DNA from: Paraphaeosphaeria minitans
Lineage: Eukaryota; Ascomycota; Dothideomycetes; Pleosporales; Didymosphaeriaceae
Reading direction: 5' to 3'
Length of the DNA stretch: 64,000 nt
NCBI GenBank assembly: GCA_015832175.1
Contig: WJXW01000005.1
Location: 682,001 to 746,000, forward strand
Part shown: positions 1 through 10,744 of the stretch, in pieces
Layout of the letters: every line of letters starts with the position of its first letter
How positions within the stretch are numbered: the first letter of the stretch is position 1
Made by a program: the position numbers and the translations under genes
Notes under the pieces: generated by a model
Databases searched by the model: none
The model's input: the letters and a program-made list of their open reading frames with translations, nothing else
Told to the model about the DNA's origin: nothing

Positions 1-1554
1 TAAGAATAACACTTTTTCTTTTAATAACGTAGATTACCTTACTTAGCTTTCTTCTCTAAATAGGCGCGTTACAATTCTTCTAACTAACTAGTATATAGCA
101 ACTTATACTTATCCTTACGCGCACTAACCTTCTCCTTACACTCTAGTACCTATTACAACTACTTCTTAATTATGTTATTTCTAGAGCGTAGGCGCTTAAC
201 TAGAGCCTTTATATTACTTAACTTCTAGTAAAGTGTTTTCTACAGCTATTACTATTACTTATAGGCCTTATTATATTATTTACGTGCGCTATTACGGGCT
301 ATAAGTATAGAGCTTATTTTAATCTACCCACACTAAAGTGTAATAGCTACTATATTATAATCCTATTTAATATATTAGTTACGTATAAGGTACTTAGTAA
401 TTATAGTGTACTATTTATAGGGGTGCTCCTAGACTATAGCTCTAAACGCGCTAAGGCTATTAACTAAGGCGATAATATTATTCTTCTTAAGTTTATTATT
501 ATTATTAATATACGTAAGGACTAAGTGTTTATATTTAACTTTCTTATTATTATCTTTGGCTATCTACACGCTAATAAATAATAACACCTAGGCCTTTACT
601 ACTTTAACCTAAGCTTTAAAGAGACGTTGTAAAGTTATAAATACATATAGGCCTTTATATATAGCCTAATCTATTATTAGGCGCGACGACTAATAACGCA
701 CACACTTAAATATAGTTTTAGTGTTATTATTATCTTTATAGTCTACGTTACAGAATAGTAATAGGTACACAATAAAGTCTAGTAGAGACTTATAGGGCGC
801 CTTACTAGCTATAGTAGTAGATTTCTAAATAGAGTAGTTAACTCTAAACATACTAAGGCCTTTACTAACTTTATAGAAACTAGTGGTAGCGCTTAATGGG
901 CGTTTATAGACTAATAGGTTAAAGGACACTTTTAGTATAGGGGCTTTAGCGCGTTGTATAATTATGTAATTAAGTAAGTTATTAAGGTTATTATTATGAC
1001 TATTCGCGTCCTATACTATAGAGGTTATTACCTTAGATTATTAATAAAGTAACTTATTATAATAGCGCGTTACTATACTAAGTTAGGAGTAAGGGCTATT
1101 ATAACAACGTACCTTACGTATTACTTTTATTAGCTAAGTTACGTTATTAATTATTAAGCGCTTTCTAGCGCCCTTTAGCTAATGTAGCTATTATAGTATA
1201 TGTAGGAAGCCTAATTAGGCCTATAGTGCTACTAATCCTTAGTATATAGGGTATATATACTGTGTACACAAAGCGGTCGCGTAAGTAAGCTCTAACTATA
1301 GAGAACTTACATAATTAGTTGCCTTTGTCTAAGGTAGTTATAGAAACTATAGTTTATTATATAGGTAGCACAGAGGCTTAGTGTTAATTAATTATATAAA
1401 ATAAAAACTATAGTTAGGGAGCTAAATACTAAGGCGTAGACGCGTAGAGATCTAGCGCGTAAGGGTGTAAGTCTAATATAGGACTAGCACGCTAAAGTTG
1501 GCCTAATAAGTAAGAACTTTATTTAATTACTCTAGCCTCGCGCCTAGCTTCATA
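1..1554 (-). pseudogene. unidentified degraded coding-like remnant
   Basis: I do not recognise this stretch. It is RIP-mutated like its neighbours but keeps many CpG sites. On the minus strand a frame covering about 1-420 reads as a Lys/Gln/Glu-rich helix (for example KALVKRLRSRNNIIKK and LEELQRAYLEKKAKQ), consistent with a C-terminal coiled coil; a coding-like frame seems to continue upstream to about 1100. It stops where homology to Gypsy-2 begins, near 1555: Gypsy-2b has different sequence upstream of the matching point (about 19712), so this is not simply the gag/protease part of Gypsy-2a. It could be a DNA transposon, another retroelement or a captured gene. No catalytic motif was found. 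Confidence 0.3.
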
Positions 1555-2276
1555 ACACTACCCTACTAAATTTTAAAGAATCTAATTATACTATCCCTAT
1601 TATAGAGGGAAAGGAACCTCCTTATAGACTACTCTATAATATTTTAGAGCGGGAACTTAAGGTACTTTAGGAGTATCTAGAAGATACCTTAAAAAAGAAA
1701 TAAATTAGGTACAGCACTAGTCTAGCTAGAGTACTAATTTTATTCGCCCCTAAGAAAAATAGTATACTGTAGCTTTACGTAGATTATTAGGGCCTTAACG
1801 CGATTACTATTAAGGATTATTACCTACTACCATTAGTTAGAGAGACGCTTAACTACCTATTAGATATATACTACTATACGACCCTTAATCTTCGCAACGC
1901 CTACTACAGAGTTTGGATCTAGATAGGAGATAAGTAGAAAACTATATTCTAAACTTGCTATAGCTACTTTAAATATTTAGTAATACTATTTGGCCTAACT
2001 AATGTCCTTATAAGCTTTTAGGTATATATTAATAAGGCACTATCACTACACCTGGATTACATATATATTATATATCTAGAGAATATACTTATTCATATCT
2101 ATAATAAGAATCTTACGCTTTATTAGTGCGCTGTTTACGCTATACTTAAATTACTACGTAAAGCTAAACTTTCTATTAATTTAACTAAGTGTATATTTGC
2201 CTTAGGCAAAGTCTACTTCCTTAGTTTTATTAAAACTATATAAGGAATCTACGCTAATCCTACGCGTATAGTAACT
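1555..2276 (+). mobile_element. Gypsy-2a, first segment: Ty3/gypsy reverse transcriptase remnant
   Basis: Plus-strand relic of a Ty3/gypsy polyprotein, matching Gypsy-2b (19712-20430) throughout. Reading W/Q through TAG/TAA gives the conserved pre-RT segment (IPIIEGKEPPYRLLYN, about 1585-1635), the RT palm start (KDYYLLPLV, about 1812) and NAYYR (about 1900). Then come YLVILFGLTN (about 1975) and the active-site box YLEN at 2073-2084, where the family has YLDD. The second Asp of that box is Asn and the first is Glu, so the copy is catalytically dead as well as full of stops. It is interrupted after 2276 by the Copia-1a insertion and resumes at 16330. The upstream gag/protease part is missing or replaced. 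Confidence 0.88.
2272..2276. repeat. target-site duplication of Copia-1a, left copy (TAACT)
   Basis: TAACT lies directly before the left LTR of Copia-1a and again directly after the right LTR (16330-16334). The uninterrupted Gypsy-2b paralogue has TAACT once, at 20426-20430, with the same sequence on both sides. This fixes both ends of the LTRs as TG...CA-type termini. Confidence 0.95.
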
Positions 2277-2471
2277 TGTTGTGGTAAAAAGGGCTCGAAC
2301 TATCACAGGATATTCAGGAGCAGAGTTGTAAAGAATACAAATAGCTAATTGTAGGAAAGGATGCCGAAAGGGCAGACTATATACAAAAGAAACGAGCCTC
2401 TTAGCAAGAATCCTGTAATATAAATTAGTGGATCTAGAAAGAATCACAGAAGTAAGTGTTTTACTTTAACA
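2277..2471 (-). repeat. Copia-1a 3' LTR (195 bp)
   Basis: Begins TGTTGTGGTAAAAAGG and ends TTTAACA on the plus strand; in element orientation it is the 3' LTR. It matches 16135-16329, 61869-62063 and 61100-61293. The 81-codon open frame crossing it on the minus strand is a chance frame over LTR and flank, not a gene. Confidence 0.93.
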
Positions 2472-2480
2472 CACCCCCTA
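2472..2480 (-). promoter_or_regulatory. Copia-1a polypurine tract
   Basis: On the minus strand this reads TAGGGGGTG directly before the 3' LTR, the expected place of the plus-strand primer of reverse transcription. The same block abuts the LTRs at 61294-61302 and 62064-62072. It is what fixes the element on the minus strand independently of the coding frames. Confidence 0.85.
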
Positions 2481-4017
2481 GGTGATCGCTTAAAGCGGAT
2501 CACTTATCCTAAGAAGTAATCTATAATCGTCTAAATTCTTTCTAAAGATCTTTAAAAAACCATCTAAAGGCTGTTTAAAGATTAAAAAACTATTAAGAAT
2601 TATTCTTCTAAATCTCCTTATCTTAAGAACAGCGATTCTATCACCCCCCACTTATTATAATAGTAAAATAATTACTATTTATCTTTTAAATCACAAATCT
2701 TATTGTAAATTGTGTCTAGAATCTCTTCTTCTAGTAGGTTAGGAGCTTATAAGCGTAGCATAAAGGCCTAGAGCGTAAACGCTTTTATTCCACTACTCTT
2801 TTCGCTCACTTCCTATTAACTGTAAGGTAATTTCCCCGCTCTTACTAGCTAGTAAGTACAATAGGCAGGCGCGTTTTAATTAGAAAGAAGCAGTAGTAAG
2901 AGAAATAAGTAGTAAAAAGGGAGCGCATTTGGCGCTTAATAATTAGATAGGTAGTAAAGTATATAAGCCCTTTATTAGCGCTTAATCTTCTCTCTTTAAT
3001 CCTTTACTTTTAACGCTTTAACCTCCTATCTAATTTAAGCCTACTAGTTTAAGCCTTTAAATCCTACTACTTTATAGTAGGTTATTTTCTTCTAATTATT
3101 ACCTTACGCTCTTTTTATTGTTTAGAGCTTTACTAACTCTTTTAGATATTTAATAATCTAGTTAAAGCACGTGTAGTAAAGGCTGTAAAAGCTACTAAAT
3201 AAAGCTTTTAATCCTCCTACTAAGATCCTCCTACTTTTCCTACTCTACTAGCTCCTTCTATCCTAGCTCTAGGCCCCTAGCGATCGCTTAGTGCTCTTAG
3301 ATAAGTAAGCTACTTAGGCTGCTTAAAGAGAGCTCTAGTAAGAAAAAGTAATAAACGCTACTATAATAACGCTTTAAGCTTAGGTAGGCGCTACTATACC
3401 TACTTTACTTACTTTTACACTACTATATATAGGATTATTTTATTACTTTAGCTAATTTCGCTAATTATTTCTATAGCTCGCTACATATTTAGACTCTAGC
3501 TATAGATTTTATCTACTATTAACTATTAGAGAGTGCTAATATAAGCTTTTATTTTAAAATTTATTCTAGATTTAGCTAATACTTTTTATAGGAGAGGCTA
3601 ATTACTAAGCTATAGAAGAGGGTTAAAGTAGCCTTATAAGCTCCTCTTTCTACTAGTAGTTAGGAGGAGTAAGCTTAGTACACAGCTACTATCCTACTTC
3701 CTCCCTCCTAGCTAATCTTTAGTAGAGGATAGGGTAATTACCTTCCTACTCTACCTATTAAGGAGCAGCGCAGTCGCAGCTAATACTCTAATTAAAATAG
3801 CTAGATAAGCAGCCTATTAGCTCTAAAGTAGAGTAGAGGCTAGGTAAGTGCTTCTCCTCCTACTAATTAAAGGAGGGGAGGCTAGAGTAAGCTATTACCT
3901 ACTACTAATTAAAGGAGAGGTAGAGGAGGTAAATAGAGTAAGGAATTACCTACTGTAGAGAAGAGGAGAGGAAGAGGATAGGGAGAATCTCCTGCTACTA
4001 ATTATAGAGGAGATTCT
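2481..4017 (+). pseudogene. Copia-1 accessory region with possible antisense frame
   Basis: About 1.5 kb between the Copia-1 RNase H and the 3' LTR, present at the same place in Copia-1b (62073-63520), so it belongs to the element. On the plus strand, antisense to pol, a frame from about 3010 to 4017 reads like protein when TAG/TAA are taken as W or Q. Its end is rich in Glu, Arg and Trp/Gln (LKEGRLE then AITYY, about 3865-3905, followed by LKER). Between the two copies I see one 9-bp indel in this part and one of about 90 bp near the LTR outside it. No known domain was recognised. The frame call is weak because TAG/TAA are so frequent here; a non-coding spacer is the alternative. Confidence 0.35.
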
Positions 4018-4448
4018 TGTTAAATCCAAGAGGGTAGCTAGTCCTAAAGGGTTAAGGTTGGTTCTTGGGCAGGAGTACTTACAGAAGGTAAAAGGTCTTA
4101 TTAATATAATAGTATCTTGCGAAGTGTAATAAGTTAATAATTTAGTTTACTAGAATCTAAATAATAGATTAATAAATAGATTAAACACAAGTATAGAGAG
4201 TCTATCCTTACGTTCCTATATACTAAGTAAAGTCCGCTCTATAGGGAGCGCTCTGTAGAGAGCGCTCTATAGAGAGTAGTTATGTGTATTATGCTCTAGT
4301 ACAGAGCAATTAAGCGCTCTATAGAGAGTAGTTACATAACTTCTTTATTTAAGGCGTAGCTAGCCTTAAATCCCTGCTTAATCCTTACTACGCGCCTACT
4401 AGGTACAAAACTAGCTTTCTGCTATTATATAGATTTTAGATCCTAACA
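4018..4448 (-). repeat. Gypsy-1a 3' LTR (431 bp)
   Basis: TGTTAAATCC...CCTAACA on the plus strand. It contains a cluster of near-palindromic GCGCTCTATAGAGAGC-like units (about 4230-4330) around a core containing GCTCTAGTACAGAGC. The unit number differs between Gypsy-1 copies. Confidence 0.95.
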
Positions 4449-4464
4449 TTATCCCCTCTCTTTT
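4449..4464 (-). promoter_or_regulatory. Gypsy-1a polypurine tract
   Basis: Minus strand AAAAGAGAGGGGATAA directly before the 3' LTR. The same tract is at 29493-29508, 41364-41379 and, on the plus strand, 57907-57922. It is nearly unchanged in every copy, as expected for a sequence holding few CpA/TpG sites. Confidence 0.9.
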
Positions 4465-4558
4465 ACAGATTTGTCCTAAATTATATATTTAGATCTTAGC
4501 TATTGTCACGTAAGCCGTTCTACTAACCCTGCTTACTATAAGTACATCTATTAGCATA

Positions 4559-5038
4559 ATACCTAGCGATTCTACTATTTAAAAACATTAATTATATTGC
4601 AAGATCTAAGAAGCTAATATTATTGCAGAGAACCTTTATATTAACTGTAGTTTTAAAGGTTCTGTTTACTATATTATACTAGATTTAGGTTTAAAGTGCT
4701 CTAAATGTGTTTACTTAGGTTATTTTTATGTAAACATAAGCTAGTTATTGCTGGATAAGACTTGTAAGGAGTATAAGAAGAAGGTTAAGAAGGATAAGAA
4801 GGCGTTATCTCTCCTAATAGTGTAATTATTACAAAATAAAAAGATACTAGCTTAGGCTAAAGAGCGTACTTGTAAGAAGACGTTATACCTAGCTGCAGAA
4901 ATAACTATAGATAGTAAGGACATAAATATAGATACTATTAATTATCCTGTTACTGTAGCGACTATTAGTTACTCTACAGTAATGTGGTTAACGCTTAATA
5001 TAGTAGACACTATAGCGTTAGTACTATAATCCTCCTAG
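4559..5038 (+). pseudogene. antisense accessory gene of Gypsy-1 (159 codons), copy a
   Basis: Frame on the strand opposite to gag-pol, between the chromodomain and the 3' LTR. The start is ATA here, from ATG by RIP; copies b and e keep ATG at the equivalent place. It ends at TAG 5036-5038. Reading TAG/TAA as W/Q gives a protein with NCSF, then KCSKC (the CSKC codons at 4697-4708, residues 47-50), then a Lys-rich helix (CKEYKKKVKKDKKALSLL) and an acidic/aliphatic tail. Several Cys suggest metal binding followed by a coiled coil. I do not recognise a named family; the pattern recalls small Cys-plus-coiled-coil hypothetical proteins of ascomycetes (inference). Its promoter would have to lie in or near the LTR. 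Confidence 0.6.
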
Positions 5039-8000
5039 GTATGTTTGAATTTCTAATAGAATTCCTTAATCTTTTGCTAACAGTTTCCTAGATTGTTTTT
5101 TAGTTCCTAGGTGTTTTCGCTATATAGGTAACCTTTCCACTTAATAAGGTACGTGTTGTTATACTAATTATATTCTAGAATTCTTTTAACCTTAAATTCA
5201 TTTTCTTCCTTAGTCTAGTAGTAGAAGGTAGTTTTGACTAGTGTATTAGGGTCTGCTAGTTCTAGTAGTAATACATAGAATACTAGGTGTATCTTTGCAT
5301 CTGGCGGTAGTTCTAACTTATAATTTACTAGCGATATTTGCTTAGAAATATAAACTAGTCTAACCTTAATATAATCTAGTTTCTTATGTTTCTTCTTCTA
5401 AGTTTAAAGGTTCTTTGTAAGTAGATATACTTTATCCCCCTTCTTTAGCTAAGGTGCTATTTTTTATTTTTAGTTTTAGTATAAAATTAATTGCTGCTAA
5501 GCTTTCTTAAGATTCTTTTAGAGTTGTTAGTGTATTTTCTTTATATTTTCTACTATATCTATAGCTTCTTTTGCTTTAATTGTCGTAGGAAATTGTTAAT
5601 TAAAGAGATGTGGGTGTCTTCTATAGTTTATATAGAATAGTGTATGTTCTAATACTACTAATACTTTGTTATTATAGGCCAACTATACTATAGGTAATAA
5701 TAAAACCTAGTTATTCTTTTAACTATTGTAGTAGATGCGTAGGTACGTTTCTATAGTTTAGTTCGTACGTTCTGTCTATCTATCTATTTATAGATAGTAA
5801 GCTATTAATAGCTTTTATTTTATTCTAAGTAGTGCTACAAGCGTTGTCTAATAATTTAATATAAAGAGCTTGTCTCTATTACTAATAATTATTTTTAGGA
5901 TTCTGTGGTATCTAATTAGTTAGTCTAAGATAAGAAAAGTGAGTTTCTTTGCTGTTATTCTTTTAAGGCATAGAATAAGCTTAATATACTTAGTTAGTTA
6001 GTAGACTATTACTAGTATACTGTTGTATTTAATTCCTGTTGTTAGATTCTTAGAGTTTAGAATTCCTGTAACAAAATCTATAGCAATGTCTTCTTACAGT
6101 GCTATTAGTATTCTAATTGCTTACATCTCTCTATATTTAAAATATATGCTATGTTTATTTCTCTAGCATTCTACATATTTACAGATATAAGTTATTATAG
6201 CTTCCTTAATTCCTTTAAAGGTGTAATTCCTTTAGATAAGTTCTATTGTCTTTGTAATGCCTAGGTGTCTGTATATAGGGTTATTATAGTATTATTGGAT
6301 AATCTTAGTCTGTAGATGTTCTAGAACTTCTTGGTTAATTACTAAAAGTTAATTTAGTTCTACTATTAGTTCTAGAGATCTATCTTTAGCTTTGCAAAGG
6401 ACTGCAGAGAAGGTTTTTGCCTTTTCTCTTACTAGATTACTTTGTTAGCTAAGAGCGTCTACTCTGCTATTCTCTTTTTTAGCTATATAGATAATTTTAA
6501 ACTTATACTACTTAGTGGTTTACAACTATCTTTATTATTATAGCATAAGTTCTTTTATTGTCGTGAACCTTAGAAGGTTCTTATAATTTATATAGATTTC
6601 TAGCGTTAAGCAACTAAGTGCGTAGATCCTCTAGTGCTTTAAGGCTTTAACGATATCGTAGAGTTTTTTATTATATATATTGTATTATATTTCAGCGTTA
6701 TTAAATTTGCATAAGTAATAGGCAATTAGGTGCTATTTACTATTACGTTCTTATTTAGCGTAGGCGCCTAGCGTAAGATTGCTAGCGTTTATTTTAAAGC
6801 ATAGTGGTTTATCGCTTCTAAAATAAACAAGGACAGGTTCTATAATACATACTATCTTAAGGAGTTAGAATAACATTCCACACTTATCTATCTATTTAAA
6901 GGGTATGTCCTTCCTTATAAGATTTATTAAAGGTATTGTAACCTTTATATAATCTTAGATAAATTATTAATTAAATCTATAGAATCCTAAGAATTCTTAG
7001 ATATTTTTAGCTATTTTTAGTATTAGCTAGTTCTTAATATATTTAACTTTACTTAGTGCTATCTCAATTCCTTCTATAGTAATAATATGTCCTAGGAATT
7101 CGAGTTGTTTAACGTTAAACTTACATTTCTTAAGTTTAATACAAAGGTATACTTTGTCTAGTGCTTCTAGTACTATCTATATATGCTTAGTGTGGTCTAA
7201 TTCGTTTTCAGAAAACATGAGGATATTATCTATATACGCAATAACAAATATATCTAGATATTTACAAAGTACATTGTTAATAAGTGCTATAAAAGCTGCT
7301 AGTGCATTTATAAGTCTAAATAGCATAACCTTATACTTAAATAGTCTGTAGCGTGATTAAAACGCTGTTTTCTATTCTTCACCTTTCTTAATTTGTATAA
7401 GGTGGTAACTGTCTCTTAGATCTATTATTATGAATATCTTGGCTTAAGATAGTTAATCTTATAACTCTATAATATTTGGTAGTAGATATTAGTTCTTTAT
7501 TATTATATTATTAAGTTATTAGTAGTTAATACATAGTCTATCTAATCTACCTTTTTTCTTAATAAATATAAAAGGGCTTACTACTAGTAACTTTAATAGT
7601 TGTATATATCCTTTCTTAAGGTTTATCTTAATAAAATCACGTTCTTTAAGGAGTTCTTCTCCTATCTTACTATATAGTGGTCTAAAGGGTGGCGTCTTTC
7701 CTTCTTCTAGATCTATTATAAGATCCTAGGGTTAATGTTTAGGTAGGTTTACTTTTCCTTCCTTTTCTGTAAATATATATATCTATTTCCTATACTCTCT
7801 TAGTAAGGTAAAGGGTGTGCTATTATCTTTCTTCTTACGCTTTTTAACCTAGTGGTTCCTACTAGCGTCTACTAAAGTGTACTTTTATTTTTTAACTATC
7901 TGTTATAGTATTATATTATTAATAACTCCCTTATCCACTATTATTTTTAGTTAATGTGTAGGCTTTACTTATAATATATAATTACAGCGTTTAAATAATA

Positions 8001-10250
8001 TTTTCTTTATACCCTAGTTAATCTATAGGTTGTGTATTATTAACTAAGGTAATCCTAAGACTAACTTATACTTAGATTCTAGTAAGATATCTAAAGTAAG
8101 TTCCTCTCTATGTCCTTAGACTGTTATTATGGTAGTGATCTCCTAGTATATTTAAAGTATCTTAGGCATTAGGGATCTATTCGCGATATAGATAATATAG
8201 GGTACTTCTTTCTCTAATTTTATAAGTCCTACTTGTCTTACTATCTAATAAGATATAAAGTTCTTTTCTACTCCTAAGTTTATAAGAGCTTAAGCCTATA
8301 TTCTTTTAAGCTATACTAGTAGCTTAACTAATGCTATACTTACTATAGCATTTAATTTAATAAAGGCGTTTTCTTGTCTAAGTTTAGGCCTAAAAAAGAC
8401 ATCTATTTGTGTAGGTTATAGTTAAGTTCTAGTGCCTAGTATGCGTTTCTAAATATCCGCTTCTATTATTATTCTTAAATATGTGGCTTATATAGATTGT
8501 CTTTTTCTTTTTCCTGTAAGGATGTTCTTATATTTTTCCTCTTGTAGTCTTTACTATTCCTATATACTAGTTAAATTAGTAGTTCTATTATTGCTTCTTA
8601 CGTAGGGTAGTTTATAAAGCTGTCTAAGTATTTAGCTATATAGTAGTATTTGCAGTCTTAGTTTAGACATGTGTACTAGTATAGTTATATACAGTCTCTA
8701 TTCATAAGTATATTACAGTATTTATTGCCCTTTAGCGTAAGGTGAAGAAAGTATTTTACTTATTATTTATCCTAGAGGTGTTTGTTGTAAGCTGCGATAG
8801 GGTAGTCTATCTATATCTATATACTATTGTATTAATAAGACCTTCCACCTTCTGTAAGTACTCCTGCCTAAGAACCAACCTTAACCCTTTAGAACTAGCT
8901 ACCCTCTTAGATTTAACATCTTTCTCTGCCTTATATTATGCGTATATTAGTTATTCGCAATACGTCTATATATAGAATTAGTGTGTAGGATTTTAGTGGT
9001 CTAGGTAGTACTTTAGTACGTAGTCTAATTCCTTATTTTTATAGAGTTGCATCCCTTTTAGTGCCTAGTAGGGTTTTATATAGTCCTAAACATTTAGTTT
9101 ATACTTAGGTGATATAGGGTTGTCTTCTTTCTACCTACTTTATAGGTGAGGAGTAGGAGATCTTAGTATCTCTTCTACGTCTTTTACGTTGTGGTATATA
9201 TTAGAGTTATCTTCTAGATCTTTATATAATTATAAATTAGGTAAATCTAATTACTTACTTTGCTCTAGTATAACGTATTAGTAACTAAATAGCGTTATAA
9301 TAACTTCCTATTCCTTATTAGGTTCTTAGTCCTTAATAGTTAGTATATTTAACTTAGTTTAATAGACTTTGTTCTTTAATCTATAGTTCCTAGCTATATA
9401 GCCTAGTTTGCCACATGTAAAGCATTTACAGGTCTTAGTTATTAGTTATTAACTTCTATCTAAGACGCGTTTATTAGACTACTTAGGGCCTATCCTTCCT
9501 CTTTTTCCTTTACCTAAGTAGTTAAACTAGATATCTTTTATTAGTTTATATCTCTAGTAGTTCCTTGGCTATTGCTTTTAGACAATTCTAATAGGGTTCG
9601 TATAAACTATTTTTGCTAGTTGTCTAAAGCTTATCGCTCTAGGGTTTTAGTAGAGCTCCTGTTATAGTAAAAACTATTCTTTATTAATTCTAATAGTTTC
9701 TTTGTATAGTTCTTTAAGGTTAGCAATTTGTGCACTACTACGTAAGAGTTCTTTACATAGTTTCTATTTAAGCCCTTATTTATACATATCCTAAAGAAAT
9801 TTATTGTCCTAGTTAAGTTACAAAGCGTATTTATAAAACTTAGCTATATACTTAGCTACTAATTATTTCTAAGTTATAGTCTAAATCTTTACCTTTATAA
9901 TAGAGTCCTTATTAGCAATTCTAAAGAGTTATTTAAGGCATTTCTTAAAGTTGTTGTAATTTTTAATAATATTAACTATATTAGTGTGCTCGTTTGTGTA
10001 ATTATTATTATTGTTGTTATAGTCTATTCCTAGGTACTTTTTAAGGTAGAGATAAATTTATAATTCTATATCTCCTCGCATATATATTACTATAAAGATA
10101 ACCTTCTTCTTATCTTTAAGGGGTTTGTCTAAGTTAAAGAAGTAGAGGTCTAACTAGAGAATCTAGACGTTAGTTTAAGATTATTTACTAAAGTAGAGAT
10201 TAGGTTTATACGCCTTACTGCTATACTTTATAGGAGTAATTTTAGCGGCA
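5039..10250 (-). pseudogene. Gypsy-1a gag-pol remnant
   Basis: Minus-strand polyprotein relic. Gag about 9400-10250 ends in a CCHC knuckle (about 9385-9433). A long linker follows, then protease about 8060-8300, whose ALIDLG box has become ALINLG (about 8275). RT is about 6970-7600 with the YIDN box near 7229, RNase H about 6540-6800, integrase about 5560-6330 and chromodomain about 5050-5210. Stops occur throughout, nearly all at ancestral Trp or Gln codons. The plus-strand open frames at 7154-7351 and 8742-8975 are shadows of this coding region. Boundaries come from aligning by eye to Gypsy-1e. Confidence 0.85.
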
Positions 10251-10308
10251 CCTAAAGCTGTAGAAGAGGTAGGAGTTCGTGAAGTACTTATATTAAGGGT
10301 GTTTAAGA

Positions 10309-10739
10309 TATTAAATCTAAGAGGGTAGCTAGTCCTAAAGGGTTAAAATTAGTTCTTAGGCAGGAGTACTTATAGAAGGTAGAAGGTCTTATTAATATAA
10401 TAGTATCTTATAAAGTGTAACAAGTTAATAATTTGGTCTACTAGAATCTAAACAATAGATTAATAAATAGATTAAATATAAGTATAGAGAGTCTATCCTT
10501 GCGTTCCTATATACTAAGTAAAGTCCACTTTGTGGGGAGCGCTCTGTGGAGAGCGCTCTGTAGAGAGTAGTTATGTATATTATACTCTAGTACAGAGTAA
10601 TTAAGCGCTCTGTAGAAAGCAGTTACGTGACTTCTTTGTTTAAGGCGTAGCCGGCCTTAAATCCCTGCTTAATCCTTGCTACGCGCCTACTAGGTACAAA
10701 ACCAGCTTCCCGCCATTATGTGGATTTTAGATCCTAATA
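10309..10739 (-). repeat. Gypsy-1a 5' LTR (431 bp)
   Basis: Same length as 4018-4448, ends TATTAAATCT and CCTAATA. Both termini show TG-to-TA and CA-to-TA RIP changes. Followed at once by the second ATTCT target copy. Confidence 0.95.
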
Positions 10740-10744
10740 ATTCT

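Larger units (their letters stand above)
4018..10739 (-). mobile_element. Gypsy-1a, complete but dead Ty3/gypsy chromovirus
   Basis: A 6.7-kb minus-strand element with 431-bp LTRs at both ends and TSD ATTCT (4013-4017 and 10740-10744). The unoccupied site is present in Copia-1b at 63521-63525, where the flanks join directly. Minus-strand order is gag, protease, RT, RNase H, integrase, chromodomain, then a separate gene on the opposite strand, polypurine tract and 3' LTR. The two LTR ends illustrate RIP: TGTTAAATCC at 4018 against TATTAAATCT at 10309. It is the innermost of three nested insertions and so the youngest of the three, yet is also RIP-mutated. Confidence 0.95.

Noticed and set aside
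2202..2447. 81-codon open frame on the minus strand
   Set aside because: It straddles the Gypsy-2a/Copia-1a junction and most of the LTR; the overlap with an insertion boundary shows it is accidental.
2277..2471. GGCTCGAACTATCACAGG in the Copia-1 LTR as a tRNA T-arm
   Set aside because: No matching acceptor, D or anticodon arms nearby, and the sequence is part of a four-copy LTR.
4230..4330. GCGCTCTATAGAGAGC-like palindromes as a possible CRISPR-like array or terminator
   Set aside because: They lie within every Gypsy-1 LTR, with no unique spacers, in a eukaryotic context; they are LTR-internal repeats.
7154..7351. Open plus-strand frames 7154-7351, 44048-44260 and 48087-48269, similar to each other
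   Set aside because: They resemble each other only because they are antisense to the same Gypsy-1 RT segment; the RT motifs are on the other strand.
8742..8975. 77-codon plus-strand frame
   Set aside because: Antisense to the gag-protease linker of Gypsy-1a; the frame is closed in the other copies.
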